The notes under the pieces: generated by a model | Database searches by the model: none | What the model saw: only the letters and a program-made list of their open reading frames with translations | Told to the model about the DNA's origin: nothing | Assembly (NCBI GenBank): GCA_011526095.1 | Contig: WYBA01000154.1 | Coordinates: 1 to 43,896, forward strand | DNA: 43,896 nt | Reading direction: 5' to 3' | From: Myxococcales bacterium | GTDB lineage: Bacteria > Myxococcota_A > Polyangia > Haliangiales > Haliangiaceae | Translations under genes and position numbers: made by a program | In this document: piece after piece, positions 26,863 to 35,097 of the stretch | Position numbering within the stretch: the stretch's first letter is position 1 | How the letters are laid out: the number at the start of each line of letters is the position of its first letter

Positions 26863-27843
26863 CTAATTCCGGCGCGACGCGGCGAGCTCTTGCAGGTTCT
26901 CGCGGATGATCTGCTCGGCGAGGTCGGGCACGACCTCCCACACGATCCGCTCGACCACCTCGGTCGACAGCTTCAGCAGCGCGAGCAGCTCCGGGCTCCC
27001 CGGCTGCAGGCCCGTCGCCTCGGCGAGGCGCGCGGCCATCTTGGCCAGCGTGCGCTCGACCAGCTCCGAGCGCTTGGTCGGCCGGGCGGCGACCATCGGG
27101 GCGCGACCGACCTCGGCGGCGACCGCCGCGGGCGCGGCGGCGGGCGCGGCCGCCACCGGGCGCGGCGCCGCGACCGGCGCGGGATCTGGAACGCGCGCCG
27201 CCGGGGCGGGCGTCACCGTCGGGACCGTGGCCGGCGGCGTCGCCGACCCCATCTGCGGCGGCAGCTTGATCGACGGCATGCCCATGATCGTCGCCGAGCG
27301 CGCCGGCTGCGCGGCGGCGGCGGGCGCGGGCGTCGCCGGCTTCGCCGCCGCGGCGACGGGCACGGCGACCGGCGCGGGGGCCACCGGCGTCGCGGGCTTC
27401 ACCACCGGCGCCGCGGCAGGCGCGGCGGCGGCACCGGCGCCGGCCGCGCCGACCTTGGCGACGCCGCCCGACGCCGCCTTCTCGATCAGCTCGAGCACCT
27501 TGTCGAGCATGACCTGGGTGTCCCACGGCTTGGACAGGCTGCCGTCGGCGCCGACCTGGGCGCCGCGCGCGGCGTCGTACGCCTGCGAGTTGCCACAGAG
27601 GATGACGACCGGGACGTCGGCCAGCGCCGCGTCGCTCTTGAGCGCCTGGCACAGGTCGTAGCCGGTCTTGCCAGGCATCACGGCGTCGGCCAGCACGAGC
27701 GCGGGCTTCTGCTGCTTGGCCTTCTGGACGGCCTCGTCGGCGGACCGCGCCCCCACGTACGTGAGATCGGTGCCGCGGAAGGTGATCTCCGCGACCGTCT
27801 GCATGGTCACGCTGTCGTCCGCACAGAGAATGATCTTGCTCAT
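26863..27843 (-). CDS. CheY-type receiver with Ala/Pro linker and conserved C-terminal helix domain
   Basis: A 326-residue response regulator without a DNA-binding domain. Residues 3-122 form a receiver: DD at 9-10, phospho-acceptor Asp53 in LADAVMPGKTG and Lys105 in LSKPWD. The usual Thr/Ser switch position appears to be Cys (ILCGN). A long Ala/Pro/Val-rich flexible linker (about 130-240) leads to a helical end with VERIVWEVVPDLAEQIIRE, a motif I recall from other deltaproteobacterial receiver proteins of unknown output. A promoter with TTGACC/TACCAA lies upstream. Motility or polarity signalling is possible, as for RomR-like proteins, but this is not shown. Confidence 0.85.
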   Translation of the reverse strand: MSKIILCADDSVTMQTVAEITFRGTDLTYVGARSADEAVQKAKQQKPALVLADAVMPGKTGYDLCQALKSDAALADVPVVILCGNSQAYDAARGAQVGADGSLSKPWDTQVMLDKVLELIEKAASGGVAKVGAAGAGAAAAPAAAPVVKPATPVAPAPVAVPVAAAAKPATPAPAAAAQPARSATIMGMPSIKLPPQMGSATPPATVPTVTPAPAARVPDPAPVAAPRPVAAAPAAAPAAVAAEVGRAPMVAARPTKRSELVERTLAKMAARLAEATGLQPGSPELLALLKLSTEVVERIVWEVVPDLAEQIIRENLQELAASRRN

Positions 27844-27879
27844 CGAGCCCCCGAGGCTGCGGTGTGATGCGCAGGGTCC

Positions 27880-27909
27880 TTGGTATCACGCACAAGCGCC
27901 CGGGGTCAA
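27880..27909 (-). promoter_or_regulatory. Promoter of the response-regulator gene
   Basis: Minus strand: TTGACC (27909-27904), an 18-base spacer, TACCAA (27885-27880) preceded by TGA. The core TGATACCAA is the same as in the ScfR promoter. A leader of about 30 bases with a GGGGG site precedes the ATG at 27843. Confidence 0.5.
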
Positions 27910-27961
27910 TTCAACCACCTGGATTCCCCTCGGGTTTCGGCCGATCCACCCGGGGTGGTGC

Positions 27962-27989
27962 TTGCGCCGCACACCCGCGCGAGTACATT
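27962..27989 (+). promoter_or_regulatory. Promoter of argS
   Basis: TTGCGC (27962-27967), a 16-base spacer, TACATT (27984-27989), ending nine bases before the ATG at 27999. This predicts little or no leader. No T-box or other leader structure is seen. Confidence 0.45.
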
Positions 27990-27998
27990 CCGCCCCCC

Positions 27999-29738
27999 AT
28001 GGCCGACGTCCACAACCCGTTCGCGCGCGCCGCGGCCGAGGCCGTCGCGGCCGCGACCGGCGTGCCCGCCAGCGAGCTCACCGTCACCGCCCCGCCCCGC
28101 CCCGAGCTCGGCGACTTCGCCGTCGGCTGCTTCCCCGCCGCCCGCGCGGCCGGCCAGCCGCCGCCCGCGATCGCCGCGCGCGTCGCCGCCGCGTTCCAGC
28201 CGACCGCGCTGCTCGCGAGCGCGACCGCGACCGGCCCGTTCGTCAACTTCAAGGTCGATCGCGCCGCGGCGTTCCGCTGGGTCGTCGACGCCACGCTCGG
28301 CGACGGCGCCTCGCTCGTCCCGCGCGTCACCGATCGCACGGTGTGCATCGACTACAGCTCGCCGAACATCAGCAAGCACCTGGCGTATCACCACATCCGC
28401 TCGACGGTGATCGGCCACGCGCTGGCGCAGCTCCACCGCGAGCTCGGCTGGCGCGTCGTCGGGATCAACCACCTCGGCGACTGGGGCACGACGCACGGGA
28501 TGGTGATCGCCGCGCTCCAGAAGTGGCCGCCCGAGGGCCCGCTCGACGTCACGACGCTCAACGCGCTCTACGTCCGCTACCGCGAGGCGATCAAGGAAGA
28601 TCCGTCGCTGGCCGACGAGGCGCGGGCGTGGTTCAAGAAGCTGGAGGACGGCGACCCGCAGGCGCGCGCGCTGTGGGAGAAGCAGCGCGAGGTGTCGTGG
28701 GCCGAGTTCGCGCAGGTCTACGACGAGCTCGGGATCCGGTTCGACGAGATCCGCGGCGAGAGCGCCTACGAGGCCGACATGCCGGGCGTGATCGAGATGC
28801 TGCAGGCCAAGGGCCTCACCTCGATCAGCGAGGGCGCGCTCGTCGTCGAGATCCCGGGCGAGAAGACGCCGCTGCTGCTCAAGACCAAGGACGGCACGAC
28901 GCTGTACGCGACGCGCGATCTCGCGGCCGCGCAGTACCGGTGGAACACCTACCACTTCGATCGGTCGCTCTACGTGGTCGACCGCGGCCAGGGCCTGCAC
29001 TTCAAGCAGCTGTTCAAGGTGCTGGAGATGGCGGGCTTCGACTGGGCGACGCGGTGCGAGCACGTGCCGTTCGGCCTGGTCCGCCTCGGCGGCAAGAAGA
29101 CGTCGACGCGGGCCGGCGCCGGCGCCGGCAAGCAGGACGTCGTGCTGCTGCGCGAGGTGTTCCGCGAGGCGCAGGCCGGCATCCGCGACCGGCTGCGCGA
29201 GAGCAACACCGACCTCTCCGACGACGCGGTCGACGCGATCGCGCGGACGGTCGGCGTCGGCGCGGTCGTGTTCGCGAACCTGGCGCCGCAGCGCGACCGC
29301 GACTTCGACTTCGAGTGGGACAAGGTGCTGTCCACCGAGGGCGACTCGGGGCCGTACCTGCAGTACAGCCACGCCCGGTGCGCGTCGATCCTGCGCAAGT
29401 CCGGGACCTCGGTCGTGCTCGACGACGCCACGCGCGCGGCGCTGGCGCGGCTGGGCCACGACGCCGAGTGGGCGGTGGCCAAGCGCGTCCTCGACTTCGG
29501 CGACACCGTGGCGCGGTCGGCGGCGAGCTGCGAGCCGCACATCCTCGCCCACTACCTGCTCGACCTCGCGGGCGACTTCTCGCGCTGGTACACCGCGGGC
29601 AACGGCGACGCCTCGCTGCGTGTCCTGTGCGAGGACGCCGAGACGCGGCGCGGGCGGCTCGCGCTCACCGCGGCGGTGCGAACCGCGCTGGCGCGCGGCC
29701 TCGCGCTGCTCGGCCTCGGCGCGCCGGACGTGATGTAG
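27999..29738 (+). CDS. argS: Arginyl-tRNA synthetase
   Basis: A 579-residue class I synthetase. The N-terminal Add-1 domain has PRPELGDFAVGCF. The HIGH-type motif is in SSPNISKHLAYHHIRST, with His-Leu-Ala-Tyr-His in the active position. The KMSK-type loop reads KKTSTRAG. The anticodon-binding DALR domain ends with ARGLALLGLGAPDVM. Length is as expected. The ATG at 27999 is preceded by TACATT at nine bases, so the message is probably leaderless. The Ser/Thr kinase gene starts 60 bases downstream and seems to have its own -10-like TATCCT. Confidence 0.97.
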   Translation: MADVHNPFARAAAEAVAAATGVPASELTVTAPPRPELGDFAVGCFPAARAAGQPPPAIAARVAAAFQPTALLASATATGPFVNFKVDRAAAFRWVVDATLGDGASLVPRVTDRTVCIDYSSPNISKHLAYHHIRSTVIGHALAQLHRELGWRVVGINHLGDWGTTHGMVIAALQKWPPEGPLDVTTLNALYVRYREAIKEDPSLADEARAWFKKLEDGDPQARALWEKQREVSWAEFAQVYDELGIRFDEIRGESAYEADMPGVIEMLQAKGLTSISEGALVVEIPGEKTPLLLKTKDGTTLYATRDLAAAQYRWNTYHFDRSLYVVDRGQGLHFKQLFKVLEMAGFDWATRCEHVPFGLVRLGGKKTSTRAGAGAGKQDVVLLREVFREAQAGIRDRLRESNTDLSDDAVDAIARTVGVGAVVFANLAPQRDRDFDFEWDKVLSTEGDSGPYLQYSHARCASILRKSGTSVVLDDATRAALARLGHDAEWAVAKRVLDFGDTVARSAASCEPHILAHYLLDLAGDFSRWYTAGNGDASLRVLCEDAETRRGRLALTAAVRTALARGLALLGLGAPDVM

Positions 29739-29798
29739 GCCCGACGACGCCACCATCGCGCCCTCGTCACGCAACGAACGCGCTATCCTCGATCCTGC

Positions 29799-31562
29799 GT
29801 GACCACGCCACCGCCCCAGGAGCCGGGCCGGCGCAAGCTGGGCCGCTACGAGCTGATCGCGCGGATCGGCGAGGGCGGGATGGCGGAGGTGCACCTCGCG
29901 CGCCAGCGCGGCCCGATGCACTTCGAGAAGCTGGTCGTGGTCAAGACCGTCCACCCGCGGCTGGCCTCGCGCCCCGACCTGGTCGCGATGCTGCTCGAGG
30001 AGGCGCGGATCGCCGCCCTGCTCAAGCACCCCAACGTCATCGACATCTACGACCTCGGCGAGGCCGACGGGACGTTCTTCATCGCGATGGAGTACCTCGA
30101 GGGCGAGGCGCTCGGCCACGTGCTCAAGCAGTCGCGGCCGGCGTCGCGCCTCGACCCGTTCTCGACCGCGCGGATCGTCGCCGACTGCGCGGCCGGGCTG
30201 CACGCCGCGCACGAGCTCAAGAGCCTGGCCGGCGAGCCGCTCGAGCTCGTCCACCAGGACGTCACCCCGGGCAACGTGATCGTGCTCTACACCGGGCAGG
30301 TCAAGCTCGTGGACTTCGGCGTCGCGCGGGTGCGGACCACCGCCGACGACGGCATGGTCAAGGGCAAGACCGGCTACCTGGCGCCGGAGCTGATCGAGCC
30401 CGGGCGCGCCGGACGCGCCGACCGGCGCACCGACGTGTGGTCGCTCGGCGTCGTGCTGTGGGAGGCGCTGACCCTCCGGCGGCTGTTCCACGCGGGTGAC
30501 GAGCGCGAGCAGCTCGCGCGCATCCGCACCTCCGAGATCGTCGCCCCGTCGCGGCTCAACCCGGCGGTGCCGCGCGACCTCGACGAGGTGTGCATGAGCG
30601 CGCTCGAGCGCGACCCGTCGCGGCGCTACGCCACCGCGGCGACGATGCAGAGGGACCTCGAGCAGATCTTGCGCCAGGCGAGCTGGACCAGCAGCGAGCC
30701 GATCGCGCGGTTCATGCGCGCCGAGTTCGCCGACCGGCTCGCGGCGCGGCGCGCGCTGCTCAAGGAGGTGGCGTCGATCCGCGGCCCGCGCCACCAGACG
30801 ATCGACCGGCTCGTCGCGATCACCGACGACCGGGCCGAGTCCTCCCCCGCCGCCGGCGTGCCGGCCGAGCCCGGCGAGGTGGTGCTCGGGGCGCACGGCG
30901 CCGGCAAGCTGTCGCGGCCGCCGCGCCGCCGGCGGCGCGCGGCGATCGTGGTGGCCGCGGCCGGCGTGCTCGGACTGGGCGTCGCGGTGGCGGTCGCGGC
31001 GCGCGGTGGGCGTGCAGTCGCGCCGGACGCGGGCGTCGCGGCCGTGGCGCGCGCGGCGGAGGGCGGTGGTGACGCGGGGGGGGCGGCCGTGGTGGCGGGT
31101 ACGGACGCGGGGACGGAGTCGGGCACGGGCACGGGGACGGGGACGGAGACGGAGACGGAGACGGAGACGGGGACGGAGACGGAGACGGAGACGGGGACGG
31201 AGACGGAGACGGAGACGGGCCGAGACGCGAAGAAGCACCGCGACCGCGACAAGAAGCCCGACCGCGACAAGAAGCCCGACCGCGCCGACGAGCCGCCCGC
31301 GCGGGCGCCGGTCACGGCCAAGTCGCTCTACAAGGACGGGCTGCAGAAGTTCGTCGGCGGTGACGTCGACGGCGCGCTCGCGCTGTTCGACCGGGCGCTG
31401 AAGCTCAACAGTGGCTACGCCCCGGCGTGGCGCGGCCAGGGCATGGCCCACGAGCGCCGCGGCGACAAGGCGAAGGCCGCGCGCGCCTACCGCAAGTACC
31501 TCGAGCTGGCGCCGGACGCCTCCGACGCGGCGGCGATCCGGGCGAGACTGGACCGGCTGTGA
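29799..31562 (+). CDS. Membrane Ser/Thr protein kinase with Thr-Glu repeat and TPR tail
   Basis: A 587-residue kinase. The N-terminal kinase domain (about 16-290) has IGEGGMAEVHLA (Gly loop), Lys49 in VVVKTV, HQDVTPGN (catalytic loop, Asp154, Asn159) and VDFGVA (Asp172). The catalytic loop has Gln153 where most have Arg, so this is a non-RD kinase. A basic stretch and one membrane span (about 368-396) follow, then a Thr-Gly/Thr-Glu repeat (about 437-474), a Lys/Asp-rich linker and two TPR-like helical pairs at the end, presumably periplasmic. GTG 29799 is nine bases after TATCCT. The next gene overlaps as GTGA. Confidence 0.93.
   Translation: MTTPPPQEPGRRKLGRYELIARIGEGGMAEVHLARQRGPMHFEKLVVVKTVHPRLASRPDLVAMLLEEARIAALLKHPNVIDIYDLGEADGTFFIAMEYLEGEALGHVLKQSRPASRLDPFSTARIVADCAAGLHAAHELKSLAGEPLELVHQDVTPGNVIVLYTGQVKLVDFGVARVRTTADDGMVKGKTGYLAPELIEPGRAGRADRRTDVWSLGVVLWEALTLRRLFHAGDEREQLARIRTSEIVAPSRLNPAVPRDLDEVCMSALERDPSRRYATAATMQRDLEQILRQASWTSSEPIARFMRAEFADRLAARRALLKEVASIRGPRHQTIDRLVAITDDRAESSPAAGVPAEPGEVVLGAHGAGKLSRPPRRRRRAAIVVAAAGVLGLGVAVAVAARGGRAVAPDAGVAAVARAAEGGGDAGGAAVVAGTDAGTESGTGTGTGTETETETETGTETETETGTETETETGRDAKKHRDRDKKPDRDKKPDRADEPPARAPVTAKSLYKDGLQKFVGGDVDGALALFDRALKLNSGYAPAWRGQGMAHERRGDKAKAARAYRKYLELAPDASDAAAIRARLDRL
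31111..31219 (+). repeat. Coding hexanucleotide repeat (ACGGAG/ACGGGG)
   Basis: About 18 in-frame hexamers inside the kinase gene, encoding alternating Thr-Glu, Thr-Gly and Ser-Gly. Changes in copy number would lengthen or shorten the linker between the membrane span and the TPR domain without breaking the frame. Confidence 0.85.
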
Positions 31563-32488
31563 AGCCCGCCGCGCTCGCCTGCCTCGTCGCCGTCGTCACC
31601 GGGCTCGCGCTGCTCGCCGTGCCCGGCGCGCGCGCGGCGGCCCAGACGCTCGAGGCTCGCATCATGGTCATGCCCACGGAGGGCGACGCGCCGGAGGTCG
31701 CCCGGCTGTCCGACGCCACGACCGAGGCGCTGCGCGCGACCGCCGCGCGGTTCACGACGCAGGTCGCGGTCGCGACCGCCGCGCTCGCCGACACCGCCGT
31801 GATCGTCGGCTGCGATCCGGCGGAGCTCGCCTGCCTCGATGCCGTCGCCGCGGCGCTCAACGTCGATCGGCTGCTGTTCGCCCGGCTGTCGCCGGGCGAG
31901 CCCGGCGCCGCGCGCGTCGAGGTGACCCTGTCGAGCCGCGAGCACGCCGCGATCCACGCCACGTACGTCGTGCGCGCGGCGAGCCGCGACGCCGACCTCG
32001 CCGCGATGCAGGACGGGGTCGCCGGGCTGTTCGAGCAGGAGGTCGAGCCGGTGACGCCCCCCGACGCCTCTCCGCCCGACGCCGGGCCGGGCGCCGGGCC
32101 GGGCGCCGGCGGCGCGCCGCCGGACGGGACGCCCCTGCCACCGCCGCCGCCGCCCCGGGCGCGCGCGCGGTGGCCGCTGTGGCTGGCCGCGGGCGGCGTC
32201 GGCGCGGTCGCCGTCGGCGGCGTGATGTGGGCCCTCGCCGCGCGCAAGCAGGGCGAGATCGACGACGCGCCGGCCGGGACGGCGCGCGAGCTCGAGGCGC
32301 TCGCCGACCTCGAGGCCAGCGCGCGCTGGCGCGCCGGCGCCGGCAACGTGCTGGTGATCGGCGGCGCGGTCGCGGCGGCCGCGGGCGCCGGGCTGTACTG
32401 GCTGCGCGGCGGCGCCGAGCGCGGGCCGTCGGTCGGCGCCGCGCCGGTCGCCGGCGGCGCCGCGCTCACGCTCGGAGGCGCGTGGTGA
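31559..32488 (+). CDS. Exported protein with Pro-rich linker and two membrane segments
   Basis: A 309-residue protein of no recognised family. The GTG at 31559 overlaps the kinase stop as GTGA. A signal peptide (ending GARAAAQ) precedes a domain of about 130 residues that opens LEARIMVMPTEGD and contains IVGCDPAELACLDAVAAALNVDRLLFARL. That last part resembles the beta-alpha units of proteins that assemble a score from several sources in myxobacteria (CsgG- or TolB-N-like), which is only a suggestion. A Pro/Gly/Asp linker and two hydrophobic segments (about 205-228 and 260-283) follow. Tight coupling to the kinase implies a shared task at the envelope. Confidence 0.75.
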   Translation: MKPAALACLVAVVTGLALLAVPGARAAAQTLEARIMVMPTEGDAPEVARLSDATTEALRATAARFTTQVAVATAALADTAVIVGCDPAELACLDAVAAALNVDRLLFARLSPGEPGAARVEVTLSSREHAAIHATYVVRAASRDADLAAMQDGVAGLFEQEVEPVTPPDASPPDAGPGAGPGAGGAPPDGTPLPPPPPPRARARWPLWLAAGGVGAVAVGGVMWALAARKQGEIDDAPAGTARELEALADLEASARWRAGAGNVLVIGGAVAAAAGAGLYWLRGGAERGPSVGAAPVAGGAALTLGGAW

Positions 32489-33135
32489 TCGCGCGCGCCG
32501 CGCTCGCGCTGGTCGCGGTGGCCGCGGGCGCGGCGTGCCGCATCGACGCGCGCTCCGACGACTTCCGGTGCGAGTCCCAGGACGACTGCGGCGACGGCCG
32601 GACGTGCTCGCCCGACGGCTGGTGCGTCACCGGCGACGACCCGATCGACGCCTCCATCGACGCCACACCCGACGATGGCCGGCCGCCCGCGGACGCGCCC
32701 GGCTGCCCCGCGGCGTGCACGACCTGCCAGGACGACACGTGCATCATCACGTGCGACGGCTCCAGCGAGTGCGGCGACGGCGTGACGTGCCCGCCCGGCC
32801 TGGCGTGCCAGGTGATGTGCACCGGGACCGGGTCGTGCGCCGGCCCGATCGACTGCGCCGCCGCGACCGCGTGCGAGATCTCTTGCCTCGGCACCGGCTC
32901 GTGCGGCGATGACGTCACCTGCGGTCCTGGCGCCTGCACGATCCTGTGCGACGCCGCCGGGACGTGCGCGGGCGCGCTCGACTGCAGCGCGTCGTGCGCG
33001 TGCGACACCGAGTGCACGGGCCCCGGCGCGTGCGGCGGGACGACGAGCTGTCCGGCGGGGATGCCGCCCGCCTGCCGCGGCGATGACACGTGCACGTCGG
33101 GGCCCGGCGCGTGCGACGACTGCCCGGCGCCGTGA
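32485..33135 (+). CDS. Cysteine-rich repeat lipoprotein
   Basis: A 216-residue lipoprotein with a signal ending GAAC (lipidated Cys about 18). By my count about 33 residues are cysteines. An N-terminal CxxxxDCGDGRTCxxDGWC unit resembles the EGF-like start of many myxobacterial lipoproteins. An Asp/Pro-rich spacer follows, then four to five imperfect repeats of about 20 residues built on C-x-G-x-G-x-C with later Cys (CTGTGSCAGPIDC, CLGTGSCGDDVTC, CDAAGTCAGALDC, CTGPGACGGTTSC). Disulfide-locked beta structure on the cell surface is likely. GTGA overlap with the previous gene and GGAGGCGC before the GTG place it in the kinase operon. Function unknown. Confidence 0.8.
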   Translation: MIARAALALVAVAAGAACRIDARSDDFRCESQDDCGDGRTCSPDGWCVTGDDPIDASIDATPDDGRPPADAPGCPAACTTCQDDTCIITCDGSSECGDGVTCPPGLACQVMCTGTGSCAGPIDCAAATACEISCLGTGSCGDDVTCGPGACTILCDAAGTCAGALDCSASCACDTECTGPGACGGTTSCPAGMPPACRGDDTCTSGPGACDDCPAP

Positions 33136-33139
33136 CCGC

Positions 33140-34060
33140 TCACTCGTCGGCGCGGCCGAGCGCGCGGGGCGCGCGGCTGCGCTGCGCGACGACCGCGAGG
33201 ACGACGAGGGTCGCGACGTAGGGCAACACGAGCGCGAACGTCTGCAGCGCCCGCCCCGCCTCGCTCAGCTCGCCGGTCGCCTGGGCGGCGCTCTGCAGCG
33301 TGAGCTGGAGCTGGAGCTGGAACGCGTCGAGCAGGCCGAACGCCAGGCACAGCGCGGCGACCCACGCCGGCCGCCACCCGGCGAGGATCACGATCGCCAG
33401 CGCGATGTAGCCGCGGCCGGCGGACATCTCGGCCGAGAACCCGTGGTTGGCGAGCGCGAGCTGCGCGCCGCCGAGCCCGGCGAGCGCGCCGCCGATCACC
33501 AGCGCGAGCACGCGGACGCGCGCGACCGACACGCCGACGGCGGCGAGCGCCGCGGGCCGATCGCCGGCGGCGCGGATGCGCAGGCCGAGCGGCGCGCGCG
33601 CGAGCATCACCGTCACCGCGACGATCGCGATCGCGGCGAGCCAGAACACCGGGCTGGTCCACACCGCCGAGCCGACGCCGACGGTGCGCGGCGAGCTCGC
33701 GGTCGAGCCGTAGAGCAGATCGAGCACGTAGCGGGTCAGCCCGTAGGCGCCGAGGTTGAGGGCGATCCCGACGACGACCTGGTCGGCCGCGAGCCGCACC
33801 GTGAGCCACGCCTGGACCAGCGCGACCAGCACGGCGGCGGCGACGCCGCCCGCGACGCCCGCGGCGATCGAGCCCGTCGCCTCCGCGGCCACCGCCGCGC
33901 CGAACGCGCCCGCGAGCAGCTTGGCCTCGAGCGCCAGGTCGATCACGCCCGAGCGCTCGGTGAGCGCGCCGCCGACCGCGGCGCAGCCGAGCGGCACCGC
34001 GATCCGCACCGCCTGGGTGACGAACGCCGCCGAGACGACCGCGTCGAGCAGGGCGCTCAC
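33140..34060 (-). CDS. ABC importer permease, nucleoside type (second permease)
   Basis: A 306-residue inner-membrane subunit of a BMP/NupNOPQ-type ABC importer. It shows the family pattern LTERSGVIDLALEAKLLAGAF (equivalent of the NIGxEG box), then VVVGIALNLGAYGLTRY and GGALAGLGGAQLAL, with eight to nine hydrophobic segments. It resembles the NupQ/YufQ side of the pair. The GTG at 34060 overlaps the previous permease stop (GTGA). It is the last gene of the operon; its stop is four bases from the convergent Cys-rich lipoprotein gene. Confidence 0.92.
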   Translation of the reverse strand: MSALLDAVVSAAFVTQAVRIAVPLGCAAVGGALTERSGVIDLALEAKLLAGAFGAAVAAEATGSIAAGVAGGVAAAVLVALVQAWLTVRLAADQVVVGIALNLGAYGLTRYVLDLLYGSTASSPRTVGVGSAVWTSPVFWLAAIAIVAVTVMLARAPLGLRIRAAGDRPAALAAVGVSVARVRVLALVIGGALAGLGGAQLALANHGFSAEMSAGRGYIALAIVILAGWRPAWVAALCLAFGLLDAFQLQLQLTLQSAAQATGELSEAGRALQTFALVLPYVATLVVLAVVAQRSRAPRALGRADE

Positions 34061-35097
34061 GCGATGGCTCCCACCTCGGCGGCGCGCCGCTCCCACCGTC
34101 GGACCACCGGCGCCGCCGCGGCGACGGCGACGACGATCACCGCGGTGAGCACGTCGATCAGCTCCTTGGGCACGAGCTCGTTGATCGCCAGGCCGCCGTG
34201 GGACAGCAGGCCGATCAGCAGCGCCCCGACGACGACGCCGCCGGGGTGACCGCGACCGAGCAGCGCGACCGCGACGCCGAGGAACCCGGCGCCGCGGCCG
34301 AGGTCGTTCTCGTAGGCGTGCTTGTAGCCCAGGACGTAGTGCGCGGCGGCGAGCCCGGCGAGCGCGCCGGACACGGCCATCGCCGAGATCCACGCGCCGC
34401 GCGCGCCGATCCCCGCGGCCGCGGCGGCGTCGCGCGACGCGCCGACCGCGCGCCACGCCGCGCCGGTGCGGGTGCGGGCCAGGACCCACGCGATCGCCGC
34501 GACCGAGACGGCGGCCAGCGCGATGGACGCGTTGAGCGCGGTGCCGGCGGGGCCGAACGTCGGCAGCCGCGCCGCCTCGACGACGTCGGGGGTGCGCGTC
34601 GACTCGCGGACGAACACGTAGGTGTCGCCGAGCCACAAGAGCACCGCGAAGATGATCGCGTTGAGCAGGATGCCGACGATCACCTCGTGGGCGCCGCGCA
34701 CTGCGCGCAGCGCGCCGGTGGCCGCGCCGACCGCGCCGCCCGCCGCCGCCGCCGCCGCGACGCACGCCGCGACCGCGATCACCGCCGGCGTGCCGGCCGG
34801 CAACGCCGCGCCGGCGAGCCCGCACGCGAACAGCCCGGCGGCGAGCTGGCCCTCGACGCCGATGTTGAACAGCCCGGCGCGCAGCCCGACCGCGACCGCC
34901 AGCCCGGTGAACACCAGCGGGGTCGCCTTGAACAGCACCTGCGCCAGCCCGTAGCCGTCGCCGAGCGTCCGCGCCAGCAGCGCCGCCCACACCCGCGCCG
35001 GCGACTGACCGACGACGAGGATCAGCGCCGAGCCGGCCGCGATCGCCACCAGCAGCGCGACCGCCGCGATCGCGGCCTCGCGGCGCAGCGCGCTCAC
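34057..35097 (-). CDS. ABC importer permease, nucleoside type (first permease)
   Basis: A 346-residue inner-membrane subunit of the same importer, similar to NupP/YufP. Characteristic stretches are FKATPLVFTGLAVAVGLRAG, then FNIGVEGQLAAG and GAHEVIVGILLNAIIF (the loop that meets the ATPase). About ten membrane segments are seen. GTG at 35097 overlaps the ATPase stop as GTGA, and its own stop overlaps the next gene the same way, so the subunits are made in step. Confidence 0.93.
   Translation of the reverse strand: MSALRREAAIAAVALLVAIAAGSALILVVGQSPARVWAALLARTLGDGYGLAQVLFKATPLVFTGLAVAVGLRAGLFNIGVEGQLAAGLFACGLAGAALPAGTPAVIAVAACVAAAAAAGGAVGAATGALRAVRGAHEVIVGILLNAIIFAVLLWLGDTYVFVRESTRTPDVVEAARLPTFGPAGTALNASIALAAVSVAAIAWVLARTRTGAAWRAVGASRDAAAAAGIGARGAWISAMAVSGALAGLAAAHYVLGYKHAYENDLGRGAGFLGVAVALLGRGHPGGVVVGALLIGLLSHGGLAINELVPKELIDVLTAVIVVAVAAAAPVVRRWERRAAEVGAIA

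Noticed and set aside
27906..31451. A leftward frame of over 1100 codons opposite argS and the kinase
   Set aside because: Composition is Arg/Val/Glu-rich without domains, and it is antisense to argS and the kinase, which have intact motifs.
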